A stretch of DNA of 64,000 bases from Procambarus clarkii (taxonomy: Eukaryota > Arthropoda > Malacostraca > Decapoda > Cambaridae), in assembly GCF_040958095.1 (NCBI RefSeq), contig NC_091208.1:13270263-13334262 (forward strand), read 5' to 3'. Below, piece by piece: positions 10,699-22,986 of this stretch. The notes under the pieces were generated by a model. That model saw only the letters and a program-made list of their open reading frames with translations. It was not told where the DNA came from and did no database searches. The translations under genes and the position numbers were made by a program. Numbering within the stretch: position 1 is the stretch's first letter; the number at the start of each line of letters is the position of its first letter.

Positions 10699-11739
10699 TT
10701 ACATTCCCTCGAATATTACGTTTCTGGACTCATAATCGGAAACCATATCAGGGAGGAGTCCTGATCTTCCTCCTGTTTCTTGTTCTTCTTCCGAGATTTC
10801 CACATAGATATTAAATTTAATGCTAGCAAAGGTTTCTGAGGAATTAATGTTCTTAGCCACCATTTTACATTCCACATCATTATTACCATCTTGAAGTTCA
10901 AGTTTCATTACCAGAAATGGTGGTAATGAATTTTCTTTAATTGGAAAATCATACTTAGAGAATCCCTGAATAAATATATCTTGACATGCCGCATGCGTAC
11001 ATGATATCCACAATTTGTCCATGTCGAATTTTTTTCTTTTATTATGTGATTTGGTCCGTACTGCATTTATATGGTTTTGTAATTTAACATCTTGTATTTC
11101 ACTTTGATCTGTATAAACATTAGGTTTCAAATCATTAATATTCCAAGGAAATATTAAAATAATTGGATTTTTGGTATAATATCCCTTGTCGTAACTAGAA
11201 TTTTGCCATACATAATTTGTGTTATTTGAGACAATATTATTATCTAAATATCTGTGGATTTTATTGTAATTTAAAAGGAAGCTATTAAAAGGCTTAATGA
11301 TTGTATTCTCACTTTCGATTCTATTCTTAGGATTATACGAAATTGGTGGTTTAGGAATAATTACGAGACCTTTATAGGTATTTATATCTCTGATAAACGG
11401 CGAGAATAATGATTCCAACTTTGAGATGATTATATTAGATTCTTCAGAGGACTCTGTTGTTGTTGTTGTTGTTGTTGAACTGATGGTGGATGGTAATGTT
11501 GTTTCTTGAAGTACTTCAGAAGACGTTGTTGTTGTTGTTGTTGTTGTTGGACTGATGGTGGTTTGTAATGTTTCAGAGAATTTTGTTGTTGTTGGACTGA
11601 TGGTGGATTGTAATGTTGTTTCATGAATCGGATCATGTCTGATAGCCTTACTGACATTGATACGTTTTCCGCGTAAATAAATAATTATTATAACGACTAT
11701 AATTAGGATTATAGCAACTAAAATTCGTATTAACCCCAT
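10699..11739 (-). CDS. type II membrane protein with Thr-rich stalk
   Basis: 346 residues, intact. Residues 3-21 are a hydrophobic segment (I-L-V-A-I-I-L-I-I-V-V-I-I-I-I-Y) followed by R-G-K-R: an N-terminal anchor with the basic side after it. Residues 40-105 are three degenerate repeats of T-L-Q/P-S-T-I-S followed by T6-T8 runs, a mucin-like stalk. Residues 105-346 form a globular domain with many N-x-S/T sites and a few Cys. The layout fits a virion or cell-surface envelope protein, but I cannot assign a family. The Thr runs come from TTG/GTT-type microsatellite DNA on the plus strand (11455-11600). Confidence 0.55.
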   Translation of the reverse strand: MGLIRILVAIILIIVVIIIIYLRGKRINVSKAIRHDPIHETTLQSTISPTTTKFSETLQTTISPTTTTTTTTSSEVLQETTLPSTISSTTTTTTTESSEESNIIISKLESLFSPFIRDINTYKGLVIIPKPPISYNPKNRIESENTIIKPFNSFLLNYNKIHRYLDNNIVSNNTNYVWQNSSYDKGYYTKNPIILIFPWNINDLKPNVYTDQSEIQDVKLQNHINAVRTKSHNKRKKFDMDKLWISCTHAACQDIFIQGFSKYDFPIKENSLPPFLVMKLELQDGNNDVECKMVAKNINSSETFASIKFNIYVEISEEEQETGGRSGLLPDMVSDYESRNVIFEGM

Positions 11740-12016
11740 TGCTACTTTTTTCTTTTTTTCCTATTGTTTTTTAGTTATAATAAATTGATAAAAAAAAATA
11801 TTTTAACAGAATATCAAACATATGCTGTTTTGAACCCCAAAAAGCATTGATTAACGGTTATACTTATAATTTTTGAACAATAAGTTTTACAATTAGACCA
11901 GCAGGTATTGTTATTATAAACAACGCTATGAACAATAAACTAAACTATATCATCTGATAATATTAAACTATACTTGTATACATTTATTTCTTTAAAAAAA
12001 TAGAAGTTTAATAATA
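11740..12016. other. AT-rich intergenic spacer between divergent genes
   Basis: Separates two divergently transcribed genes. AT-rich, with no ORF. Possible TATA-like stretches are present, but no match to the shared cassettes. Confidence 0.3.
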
Positions 12017-13084
12017 ATGGAAAATTGTTTTTTATTGGCTTTTAATTATATACAAACTTTTTCTGAATCGAATGGATATGTCCATAAACGACATATCCTA
12101 TACGAAGCCTCTGCTTCAGTAGTAAATATGGCTAATGGTTATTGTTATGTAGATAAATCGGTCTTTCATTTCCTCTTCAAATGCATTGATAGGTATCTAG
12201 ATATAAATACAAAAACGAACAAAGATGAAATAACAGATGAAGAATTAAACCAAAATCAAGAAAAATTAAATAACTTAAGCGAATGTCTAGAAACTCTGGT
12301 GTCAGAATATGATATAAAATATGTCTGGGTCTATGGAAATAATCAAATCTTATTCCAATTACCTGTTTTACAAAATCTGGCAGTCTTCGACATCCGAAAT
12401 AAGAACATCCACACATTTGGAGACAAAATAACAATAAATAAATCTTTTAATGAATCTCGAAATGTATTATACCGCCGGCGCAATATTTATACATTTCCAC
12501 CATTTTTACATAGTATTACAAATCTTTGTCATTTACTCGCCCAAAATTTGATTAATGGATACCAGGATTCCACAAAGAGTATTACCTTCTATACCATAAA
12601 TAAAAACAGCAATAATGATCTACAGTGTAATTTTCATTTAGAAGGTGAGAGTAGTTCAACTTGTGCTTGTCTGTTGAATGAAATAAACCGCCTTACTCTT
12701 ATGTTCATATCGGCTAGTCAAGAGCTATATACGACAAAATATAAAGATTACATTAATAGTAATCATAGGGATAAGGAACGAATGTGCCAATATATGGCTG
12801 AACGTGAAGTCAAATACAAACTGCAAGCGCTGTTGCTCAGTATGGTTTGGCCCGAGAAAATACATTGGCAATGTAGGAGAAACGTAAATGGAATGGATGT
12901 AGGCGTAACAATTCTAAACTCTCTTGTTAAAAATAAATATAACTGGATTCAATGGGAGGTTAGGAATTTTAACAAACACATAATGAAGCAAACAAGGGTG
13001 AATCATCAAGATTCATATATCATAGCAAATATTCTGATCTTTTTATGGTATGAAGAAACACATAATATATGTAAACTACCATAA
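12017..13084 (+). CDS. unrecognised 355-residue protein, paralogue of the 18718 gene
   Basis: Intact ORF starting M-E-N-C-F-L-L-A-F-N-Y-I-Q. It is clearly homologous along its length to the minus-strand gene 18718-19791: shared blocks include H-I-L-Y-E-A-S, W-V-Y-G-x-N-Q-I-L-F, H-S-I-T-N-L-C, N-G-Y-Q-D-S/R-G-Y-Q-D-S, C-A-C-L-L-N-E-I-N-R-L and the K-L-Q-x-L-L-L-S-M block. Conserved Cys residues sit in the middle (C-A-C). No membrane segment. The two copies point towards each other across 5.6 kb. Similarity is moderate, so the duplication is old or fast-evolving. I do not recognise the family. Confidence 0.6.
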   Translation: MENCFLLAFNYIQTFSESNGYVHKRHILYEASASVVNMANGYCYVDKSVFHFLFKCIDRYLDINTKTNKDEITDEELNQNQEKLNNLSECLETLVSEYDIKYVWVYGNNQILFQLPVLQNLAVFDIRNKNIHTFGDKITINKSFNESRNVLYRRRNIYTFPPFLHSITNLCHLLAQNLINGYQDSTKSITFYTINKNSNNDLQCNFHLEGESSSTCACLLNEINRLTLMFISASQELYTTKYKDYINSNHRDKERMCQYMAEREVKYKLQALLLSMVWPEKIHWQCRRNVNGMDVGVTILNSLVKNKYNWIQWEVRNFNKHIMKQTRVNHQDSYIIANILIFLWYEETHNICKLP

Positions 13085-13229
13085 CAACAATCCTGAAACA
13101 TTTCATGCTAAGAAGATAATAAAACTAAATTATTTTCAAATGCATGAGTTAGGAAAGAACCTGGGACATTGTTTAGCTTAACAATATGAAAGATGCAAGA
13201 ATAAGGATTTTTTTTTTCAATGGTCACAA

Positions 13230-13330
13230 AGGGTTGACATGTTTCATTCCATATTAATTCCACTGTAATTTTCATTAAATAAAAGTGTGCATGTTTTTAT
13301 TTTTTTAAATTTTGCCTTGGTAATTATTAT
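13230..13330 (-). repeat. conserved non-coding module (copy 2, inverted)
   Basis: Reverse-complement match to 4440-4560, including the TTCCACTGTAATTTTCA and AATAAAAGTGTGCATG blocks. It lies 170-270 bp upstream of the shared promoter cassette. The rest of 13085-13440 shows nothing else. Confidence 0.5.
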
Positions 13331-13494
13331 TCAGTGTATTCAGTGTAGGTTATCGAAAGGGCAGGACTGTATGGAACATATGTTGTTTTCGTTGTGTTTG
13401 TGAATTGCCTAGATAAGCTAGATAGTAATAAGTATCACATAAAAGTTCCGGTTCTGACTAATAGCTGGTTGCCGGAAGCACTGTGTTAGCTGAG

Positions 13495-13606
13495 CCACAT
13501 ATATAAATATCCGTGGCCACTCTCACTACATCCACTAACGGACGGCCATCCAGCCAGCCCACCACACACGCTTTGCTGCCCTTCCAAGAAAAAGTTGTAC
13601 GAAGAT
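13495..13606 (+). promoter_or_regulatory. shared promoter/leader cassette, copy 2
   Basis: TATATAAATATCC (13500-13512), then GGCCACTCTCACTAC, then CATCCACTAACGGACGGCC, then CACACGCTTTGCTGCCCTTCC, then AAGAAAAAGTTGTACGAAG directly before ATG. The blocks match copies at 5190-5290 (minus) and 41100-41190. A TCACT element lies 23 nt after the TATA start. Confidence 0.65.
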
Positions 13607-13790
13607 GCTTTCCCAGATTAACCCTAGGCAGAGACAAGCTGAGTTGATTAAAAACTTGAAAAGAATGGAAACACACTTGAAGAAGAAAAAGAAAGAGTTG
13701 ATTTACCTCAAGAATGAGAATAAGATGTTAACACAGAAGAATGTTGTTATCTACCAGAAGTTTCCACCAACCAACAAGAGAGTGAACTAG
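13605..13790 (+). CDS. small basic coiled-coil protein, MLS family, member 2
   Basis: 61 residues starting M-L-S-Q-I-N-P-R, matching the start of the 4774-5193 product (M-L-S-P-Q-M-N-P-R). The middle is Lys-rich and heptad-like (residues 15-50). Promoter, leader and first codons are all shared with member 1, so they form a gene family. The last ~100 bp are duplicated in tandem at 13811-13906. Function unknown. Confidence 0.5.
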   Translation: MLSQINPRQRQAELIKNLKRMETHLKKKKKELIYLKNENKMLTQKNVVIYQKFPPTNKRVN

Positions 13791-13906
13791 AAAATATAAT
13801 ATATAAGGGAGGAAGAAAAAGAAAGAGTTGTTTTACCTCAAGCACGAGCGTAAGATGTTAACACAGAAGATTCCACCAACCAACAAGAGAGTGAACTAGA
13901 AAATAG
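13679..13906 (+). repeat. tandem duplication of the 3' end of the MLS gene
   Basis: The segment from GAAGAAAAAGAAAGAGTTG to GTGAACTAGAAAATA is seen at 13679-13796 and again, with a 24-bp internal deletion and point changes, at 13811-13906. Confidence 0.75.
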
Positions 13907-13974
13907 AATATCCACTATTATTAAAGTGTTTATAATAAATAAACATTGTTTATTTGAATGCCTTAATGTTTGTT

Positions 13975-13975
<1 letters not shown>

Positions 13976-14021
<46 letters not shown>
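13976..14021. repeat. TG dinucleotide microsatellite
   Basis: About 20 uninterrupted TG units after a short TTTG run. Confidence 0.95.
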
Positions 14022-14022
<1 letters not shown>

Positions 14023-14388
14023 AGATTTAACCTTGTTTGTGTTAATATGCTATAAAGTTTGTGTGAAGATGCTCTGGGAAAATGAAGGAAATCAACCATT
14101 CCAATAAATATATTTTTCTAACTACATACATAAATACAATAATTATATTATATAAAAAAAACCAGTACCACCCAATTTAATATCATAAAATTGTGTAGTG
14201 AGTACAATAGGGCATGAATGATAGATACTACTACTAACCTTAAATATGGCACGAGCCAAGTTTAATTAATAAAGCTTAGGTAGGGGAAAATCAACAGGGG
14301 TGGCACTTGGGTGGCCACAGCAATAATAACAAATGAGTTGGCCCACCCACATCGGGTGGCCCTGGATGAATTATTAAATAATTAATCA
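14022..14388. other. AT-rich spacer, no gene seen
   Basis: Between two genes. A GGGTGGC/GGTGGCC-rich patch lies at 14280-14360; otherwise featureless. Confidence 0.3.
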
Positions 14389-17300
14389 TCAGTAGGGGGC
14401 CATTTCTCGATATATATTTTGTAAAAATGTAAGGTCCTCAATGAAAGCATTATCTAATTGAGACTTACTAATAGACTCTTGGTACAAGATAGCAGCTGGT
14501 ATGTCTTCATGCCTGCAAAAATAGGCTGCCGAGTGCAAATAATGAGGATAATTTGAAGAATAATGACGTGCTAAATGTAAGTGTTGATTATACCTTTTAC
14601 TGGGTATCAGGTAAAAAGGACAATTTCGACATTGACAAGCATTACCCAACAGCCCTACATTTGGTCGGTATTTCTTATACACTTCTTCAAAAGTATCATT
14701 TGTTACATGAACTCCTCGTCCAGAAGCCTCTATTAGGATTTGTGACCTTGTCATGGGGAGCACAATTTCTCTGTGTGTTGATAAATATTAGCCGTTCACG
14801 AGAGTCTCTATACTGTAGGGCATGTGCAGTATAAATAAACACGTTGTGTTCATTAAACATATTGTCAATAACGTCTTCCTTTAGACCAACTTCTTTAGCA
14901 AAAATTCGCAATGAAAACCAAAATATATCTCCAGCAAGAAAAACATCCCGTAGCTTCTCTACCTTCTTCATATCCACAGCTATGGGGATCTGTTCAATTA
15001 ACTTTTCCTTAATATTTTGCATGTCCTCGTCTTTAAAATGTTTTCTGGCTGTCTTCTCACCCTCTTCTAAGGTATAAAAATCCTTAAGGGTTAGGTTTTC
15101 TGAGGTCGCAATGTAGTTCTTCACCCATTCTTCTTTAAGCTTTTCATCAACAAGTGTTTTGGCAAAGAAATCAGTGAAGGGTGTGGAATTCTTTTCCTGT
15201 TTCTTATATTTAGAAAGGCAACGACCAATGTATTCTAAGAGAATCATCCTCACAACTTTGATAACAACTTTATCCTCTAGAGGAGTCTCATCACTTCGTT
15301 GATGTAAGTAAAGTATAAACATAGGTTTAATTCGTGACTCACATTTTATGGGTTTTTCCCCCAAATTTCTTTCAAAACTCTCTGTCATGAGTGCTTGGGC
15401 CGGGTCATTGATAAGCACTTGCCAATATTTCTTAAAACTTGGTCGGTGGAGATACCCTGATGTTGCTGTTGCTTCTATGTGTGCAATACGCAATCGCACA
15501 AACTCGGGCCTAGGCTGAGTTGGGTTTTCAAACAGAATCCTCATCCAGGTCACTCCTAAAGCTGCCATGTGAATGTCAAAATCAATAATGTGTGGATTTT
15601 TTGTGATTGCATAAGTCGCACACATCGCATAGAGTCTTGTACCCATTAATGGGGCCATAATTTGGGAAGCATCTTGAGAAAAGATCGGGATTATGGCATT
15701 AAAGTTATTATCAGATACCAACTCCACTACTTTGCTCTTTTCTATGGCAACCTGGCTCATGATAGTATATGGCCATTTCAGTATATTTCTAACACTATAT
15801 GACCATGGATTGATTGTTACAGAGTCACTATGTGGAGCATACAAGGGAATGCCAGAGATCGTAAACAGTTTTAAAAACTCATATTTATTATTACTATTCA
15901 ACATCGTGTGGAAATCTCGATCTTGCAAGTCAGATATAGTGGAGGTCATTGTTACTTGACAATAATCATCTGGATCATTTTTAATGCGCATTATCAACTT
16001 TTTTTGTTCTTCATAAATCTCCATGAACATTTTACAATCATTTCTATAATCTTCATCTGAATGACCTTTCATCTGAAGACATTTAGTTTCATATTTTCCA
16101 CCTCTTACTGTTGTACTCAGAATAGTTTCAGCTAGATCCTTTTCATTTTGGAATTTTTCAGTGGTTAATATTACTCTATTTTTATTAAGCAAGGATCTTA
16201 ACTCTAATTCATATTTTTTAAATTCTTTTTGTTCTAACCGATCTCGAATAGATCTACTACTGAGTTCCTCACTAGCTTGAATTGATTTCAAAATTCTTTC
16301 CATTAAAGGTAATACATCTGAAGGAAATGGTTCTTTCTTATTATTAATTTGAATAATAACAGAATTCCATTGTCGAAATACTTCATTCAACTCAAATAAT
16401 GATATACGACGAAACTGAGGTGAAATGTGACATCCATTATTACCATATATTAATCTAAGTTGTTTCACTTGTTCTTGTTCACAGGGAAAATATACCCACT
16501 CACTCAGGTAGAATTTGTCCTTGGCTATACCCCCTGGCAGTAAGAAACCTTTCACTGACAACTTCAGGATCGGTGAAGTTCCATCAGATATGTATCCACC
16601 AATTTTCTTCATCTCTTCCTCTAATTCATCTGACGTTTTCGCCCAGAAAAGTGAAGGCATATTGGTACTGCCATTGTGCAAACGCGACCTTATATCCAGA
16701 CTATACTGAACGGGAAAGTCACATCCCACACCTAACACAAAAACCTCACAAATCTTATTCTCAACCTCATTCATTTTGTCAATAACATGACTTGGCTCAA
16801 TCAATGTTGTATTATGATGGCCGTCAGTAATAAGAAACACTTTGATATACCTCTCCTTACATTGGTAAACTTCATGTACAATAGTTTGTAGGGCACCAGT
16901 CAAATCTGTACAACCATTAGCAAAATCACTATTTAATAGGTTTGTTTCTGATCGTTTTAATTCAACTTTACTGCCAAACACGAACAGATTCGTTCTCCCT
17001 ACCAAATGAGGTGCCACATATTCGTTCCACCCTGTCATTACACCATTCCAGTAAATGAACATGGATCCTGACACATCTGCCATGAGAATATTGTAGGTAC
17101 TTGCTTGATGAGACACATTATTCTTTGGATTCGCTCCCGTTAATAATAAATCTGGTACTTTAGCTGGCATCTGGAACACTATGTGAGTCTTCTCTTCACC
17201 TTCGACATTCTTCTCTTTAATAATACAGAGTTCCATTTCCAATATCCCAAGATCATTCGTCTCTTGTTCATCATCTTCCTCTATTATAACCATTTCAGGC

Positions 17301-17446
17301 GGGAGGGGGGACAACATTAACTGCTGTGTAGATTGTTCTAAAATAAAAAAATAAAACATAAACATATATTAAAATAAGAAAAAAAAGGTATATTGTAAAA
17401 AATGTATATAAACATCAATATATTCGTATTATTACCTACCATCCAT
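14389..17446 (-). CDS. von Willebrand factor A domain protein, spliced, with a 3' frameshift
   Basis: Exon 1 is tiny (17440-17446: ATG plus 4 nt). The intron 17338-17439 (102 nt) has a GTAGGT donor and a TTTTAG acceptor and keeps frame with the long ORF ending at 14696. A VWA domain lies at about residues 80-260. It has a complete MIDAS: D-V-S-G-S near residue 90, the Thr in C-T-D-L-T-G-A-L, and the Asp in L-I-T-D-G-H. Metal-dependent binding is expected. The remaining ~600 residues are not recognised. Near 14760 the frame shifts by one and the homologous-looking C-terminus continues in the next frame to 14389; it holds C-x-C-x2-C and H-x3-H elements that may bind zinc. Total about 1000 residues if read through. 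Confidence 0.65.
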
Positions 17447-17550
17447 TGTTTCCTCTTCTAAAAAGGGACTTGAACTTCTAGATTTGGGGTTCGTTTCAGC
17501 TTTCTCTAGTTTGTCTTTAAGGAGAGGATGCAGAGGGCATCCTGACTGCT

Positions 17551-17593
17551 AATAAACTGAAGGCTCAGATGGTATTCAACTCCTTTTATATAA
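17551..17593 (-). promoter_or_regulatory. TATA box and initiator of the VWA gene
   Basis: Minus strand TATATAAAAGG (17593-17583) followed about 30 nt later by TCAGTTT (17560-17554). The ATG of exon 1 lies 108 nt further on. Confidence 0.6.
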
Positions 17594-17727
17594 TCATACA
17601 ACATGCACTTCACTTCTGTTTCATTGTCACTGATGTATCCAAGATGGACTGTATAGTAGGCATAATGTATTGTAAGATTTTTCTAAGGTACCTGATGTTT
17701 GAACACATATGATGTTTAAATATTTTT

Positions 17728-18711
17728 TTATGAAGAAGGTTTGAATCTTTTTCTTATTGGATTATCATCATTGTCTCCAACATTTTCCATTAATTCTTCA
17801 TCATGTTCTTTTAAATTAAAGAATTGATTGGCATTATATTCTGCCTGAACCTTACCCCGATTATTAATAAATTCTATTATACCACACATAATTAAACTTA
17901 TTCCAGTTTGAACCAAGGCATGTATTATTATTGTACTAGAAGAAGTTGGTTGATAGTGTTTCATATCTTTCATGTCTAATGAAAGAAGCATTAATAATTT
18001 GTCAACATGTTCATTCTTGTTATTTTCAATGCGTTGTAAACTAATTAAAATCTGCTTAAAAATCAGGTTTATTGACGATAAATACTGAGGATATTTCTGG
18101 AGAGCAATGTCTTTAATTTGTTCAGAAACATTTTTAAATAATTGAAAGAAGTCTTTAACATAAGAGTGATCTGATAATATATTTTGTACCAAAGTTATCA
18201 TATTTATAATATTTCTCAATTCTTCATCGTCCATATCCTCTAGATTTTGATTACCAAATTCATAAATAAATTTAGACATTTCATCATCATTGTTTTTAGG
18301 AGAACATTTTTGTTGAATGTATATTTTCAATAGATATCGTCGTAATTCTTTATTATTCTTTTTCACTTTATAATCAAATACATGACTATATAAACTACCT
18401 CTATCTTTTTTTGGGAAATGTGGTCTAGGAGATGGCAAATCTGTTAGTTCTGGTTGTTTTTGTTGTTCTAGTTTTGATTCTGGTTCCATTTTAGGTTTAG
18501 GTCTTGGTTCAAGTTCAAGTATGGGTTCAGGTTCAAGTATGGGTTCGGGTTCAAGTATGGGTTCAGGTTCAGGTATGGGTTCGGGTTCGGGTTGTAAAGA
18601 AATTTGTGAAAATAAAGGTAATGACGATATTGAATCTGAAGATAGTATTCTTGAGTAATCATCAGATGATGTAGGTAAATATAAATTACTATTAATAATA
18701 GATTCTATTTT
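17728..18711 (-). pseudogene. protein with an EPEPI repeat and C-terminal hydrophobic segment; start codon probably lost
   Basis: The ATG at 18489 gives 253 residues, but the frame is open up to 18711 with clear protein character. Upstream is a Ser-rich stretch, then 5-6 copies of an E-P-E-P-I-L/P repeat (18515-18600), then P-R-P-K-P-K and the Met. No ATG precedes this region. A sequence AAAATAGAA at its head, where paralogous leaders have AAAATGGAA, suggests ATG to ATA. The C-terminal half is helical, with a hydrophobic segment (I-I-I-H-A-L-V-Q-T-G-I-S-L-I-M-C-G-I-I) and a basic tail R-K-R-F-K. Family unknown. Confidence 0.45.
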
Positions 18712-18717
18712 TATTTA

Positions 18718-19977
<1,260 letters not shown>

Positions 19978-20045
19978 ATGTTAGAAGATTGCATGTTATA
20001 TATATATAATATATATTTAATTATTTATTTACATATTTTTTTTAT

Positions 20046-21602
20046 TTATATATAAACAATTCGATTATTATTATTATTAGTATTATTATTATCATTATTA
20101 TTATTATTATTATCATTATTATTATTATTAATAATATTATTATTAATATTATTAACTGCAGCATTAGTCGTAGCAGTATCAATAGTAATAGTTGTACCAA
20201 TATTATCAATAGGGTTATTTGTAATTGTATTAGTAAGTATATTATTATTAGATATTGATAGAGAATTATTATTTATGGTTGGTGAAGCTTCTTTAGATGC
20301 CAATGGGTAAGTGTGATCTTCCAAATTAGAGATTGTATTTACATTCTTATGACGATAACGATGTCGTAGGGCCATTCGTGCATTGCTACCCCAGTGAATA
20401 CTTTCATCATTTGTAAGCAATTGGTTAACTTCACCAACGCCACCCTCACCACTAAATTCTTCATCTTCTTCATTTCCACCTTCCATTATTATTTCACCTT
20501 GATTAATATAACTTTTTAAAAATTCCTTAACGTTTGAATGTCCTAAAATTTCACTAATAATTTTAAAAGGTAAAATATGATTCTTACCTAATTGTCTTGA
20601 AAGACTGTTAAAAGTACGTGTAGCAAAATCAGCTCGGAGTGAATGGAGACCTGCCCCTTTTAAATCTTCTTGAACACTATATTCTTCATTAGGGGATAAT
20701 TTCTGATTTCTTTCTTTAGCAACTTTCCAAAGATAACTTTTAAAAACTTTATGTGTACTCTGGTAACTAGAATCAAAAATAGGTTTATCCAAATAATCAG
20801 CTATATTTGTCCCAGGATATTTCAGTAGAGTTAATCGTAACATCTTCTTATTTGCATAGGGAATGAGGTATTGAATAAAAAAAGTGGAAGCCCCTCCTTT
20901 TAATAAGGGAATGTTGCGATCCTTACCGTGTTTACTGTATACTACTGGCAAAACTACAGTCTGAGTGGCTGGGTAATATGCATCTACAACATTACGATAA
21001 GTTACATTGTTGGCTTCTTTGGCTCGAAGACCTGTATGGTATATAAGTAAAATTTTGTAAGCATGTTCAGACTGAGAAAAATTCCATATTCTAGCAACCG
21101 TCTGAGCGATCAAACGGCTATCTAAAATAGGCTTATTGTTACGGCGTAAATTAACAGATGTACGAGGAAGACGCATTTCTTGTCCAAGAATGGGACCTAC
21201 GATGTACTTGTTTAGTGTTCGAACGTTGGTTAGACGCATCATATATTTTAAATTGGCATCCCGATTTAAATATACATTATATATATTTATCTAATCTGGT
21301 GTAACCGGTGCCTCCCGACCGACTTGCTGAAGCTTAAAACGGCCAAATTTTTCAAACGTACACTTGTAATTCTTCAAACTAGATGGGTTAAGTAATAAAC
21401 GTTTTTTGCGCCTTTGTAGTGTGGATATAGGAGGAGAAGATTGTTGTTTATTGGTTTCTTCATCTTCATTTTCGACATATGTTATAATTTCTCGTTGCGT
21501 ACGTGGATTAAAAATAGGACGATTGAATTCCTGTTTTATACATTCCAAATCACTTTTGTTTAGGTATTTACTAAATATTTGATCAATAACATGTTCATCC
21601 AT
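20046..21602 (-). pseudogene. tyrosine recombinase/integrase with one in-frame TAG
   Basis: The catalytic part (21242-20046) has the full tyrosine-recombinase set: Arg73 in T-G-L-R-A-K-E-A, Lys near 104 in the K-H-G-K turn, H200-x-x-R203 in G-L-H-S-L-R, His235 in L-G-H-S-N and the nucleophile candidate Tyr245 in K-S-Y-I. An Asn-rich tail of low complexity follows. The N-terminal core-binding region is in the same frame at 21602-21294, separated by TAG (21291-21293) and 16 open codons. It includes a K-N-Y-K-x-T-F-E-K-F helix typical of such domains. The original gene was therefore about 515 codons. It would cut and rejoin DNA, for example for viral integration or genome resolution. Leader: TATAAAAAAATG. 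Confidence 0.75.
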
Positions 21603-21626
21603 TTTTTTATATATTTACCAAAAATT

Positions 21627-22142
21627 TTATATTAGAGGGGGTAAGTATATGTGTATTAGAGGAATAGTAATGAATAGGAATATATATGTGCTGAAGCACA
21701 ATATAATACTTGTATAATTTACATAAGTTAAGCTTACAGGCACAGAAAACATTTCACCCATATATTTTGTATAATTTTTTGTTATAATTTCTTTCATTTG
21801 AGCAATTTTATCTAAACAAGAAAGACTAGGATTATTATTATTATTATTATTATTATTATTGTTAATATTACTAATTTTGTTATTAATTTTCCCTGCAGTT
21901 ATCTCATGTTGAAAATTCCGAATTTGTCGTATATCTTTGCTTATATTATCATAAATAAACTTTTCTAAATCAGGAATAATATAGAGATAATATACAGATA
22001 CAATTTGTTGAAGTTTTTCTTTACGCAAATCAATACTAAACATGCTATTTAATGATATACCGACTAAACTAAAAATTAAACTATAATTTTGTGATGGTAA
22101 TAAAATAGATAAAAATATAGAGGCTATATTAAATATATTCAT
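21627..22142 (-). CDS. small membrane protein with two hydrophobic ends
   Basis: 171 residues. N-terminal hydrophobic segment (residues 2-35) and C-terminal one (residues 145-170) flank a hydrophilic loop with an N11 run encoded by an ATT/AAT microsatellite (21835-21860). No lesion. Not recognised; a membrane location is likely. Confidence 0.5.
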   Translation of the reverse strand: MNIFNIASIFLSILLPSQNYSLIFSLVGISLNSMFSIDLRKEKLQQIVSVYYLYIIPDLEKFIYDNISKDIRQIRNFQHEITAGKINNKISNINNNNNNNNNNNPSLSCLDKIAQMKEIITKNYTKYMGEMFSVPVSLTYVNYTSIILCFSTYIFLFITIPLIHIYLPPLI

Positions 22143-22331
22143 AATTTTAGAACATAACGAATATAATCAAGATATTGAACAAAAATTTTCATAATTTTTA
22201 TAAATTTTATCAGTTTCATCAATATATTGTTCAATTATTAAATTATCTAATTCTAAAAGTATGTTATTTTCATGTTGTAAGCCGTTATTACTATTCATTG
22301 TAGTTATTTTTTGTATTATTTAAAAAATAAA

Positions 22332-22986
22332 ATGTTGGATATATCTAATACAAAAATTTACTATTGTTTACAATGTTCAGGATTTTTCTGTTGGATTCTT
22401 AATATTCCCATCGAGTATAAATATTGCCCCAAGTGTTTGTCAACAGCCACAATTAATGTCTACATTCAAGATGCCAAGTTCTTATTGGATGCGTCAATTA
22501 CTAATGAAATTTGCGAGCGAGGAAATACTAATAAAGAATTCAAACTTCATGAATGTACTAAACACTCAGATTATACCTCATTTATGGAAAAAAGTTCCCA
22601 ATCTGGAAGAAGAATGTTTTCTCTTATTCTCATCCCCCCCTGTAGCACCTGAGGGTAGATTAAAATTTCAACAGAATGTGGTAACACAACCAAATTTATC
22701 CTCATTACAAACAATATCTGTAATCTATTTAAATAAAAGTGATACAAATATGTTGAGTATCACCAGTAACGGTATTTTAAAAATAAATGTTTCTCAGGAA
22801 ATTGGAGAAATTTTATTAGTAGCTATACTATTTATTAAATCAATTGGAAAAACATATGTTATTATATCGGTCGAAGATAATAGTATTAGTGTAGTATGTA
22901 TTTTAAAAAATCATATTAAAAGAGGAAAATTTTTTTATCAACAACTTTCCCAAATTCGTAAAAGCTATATCTATACCACAAAATAA
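22332..22986 (+). pseudogene. zinc-ribbon-type protein in two overlapping frames
   Basis: The first frame (ATG at 22332, leader AAAAAATAAAATG) carries C-L-Q-C and 18 residues later C-P-K-C, a zinc-ribbon spacing, then runs to 22652. A second frame (22456-22986) is better protein from about 22550 on: F-S-S-P-P-V-A-P-E-G-R-L-K-F and a C-terminal domain with S-I-T-S-N-G-I-L-K-I. A single-base shift between 22480 and 22640 would link them. The C-terminal part has a faint look of a TATA-binding-protein repeat, which I do not trust without a profile search. Confidence 0.45.

Noticed and set aside
22332..22986. TATA-binding-protein-like domain
   Set aside because: Only a faint resemblance in one strand-helix stretch; needs a profile search.
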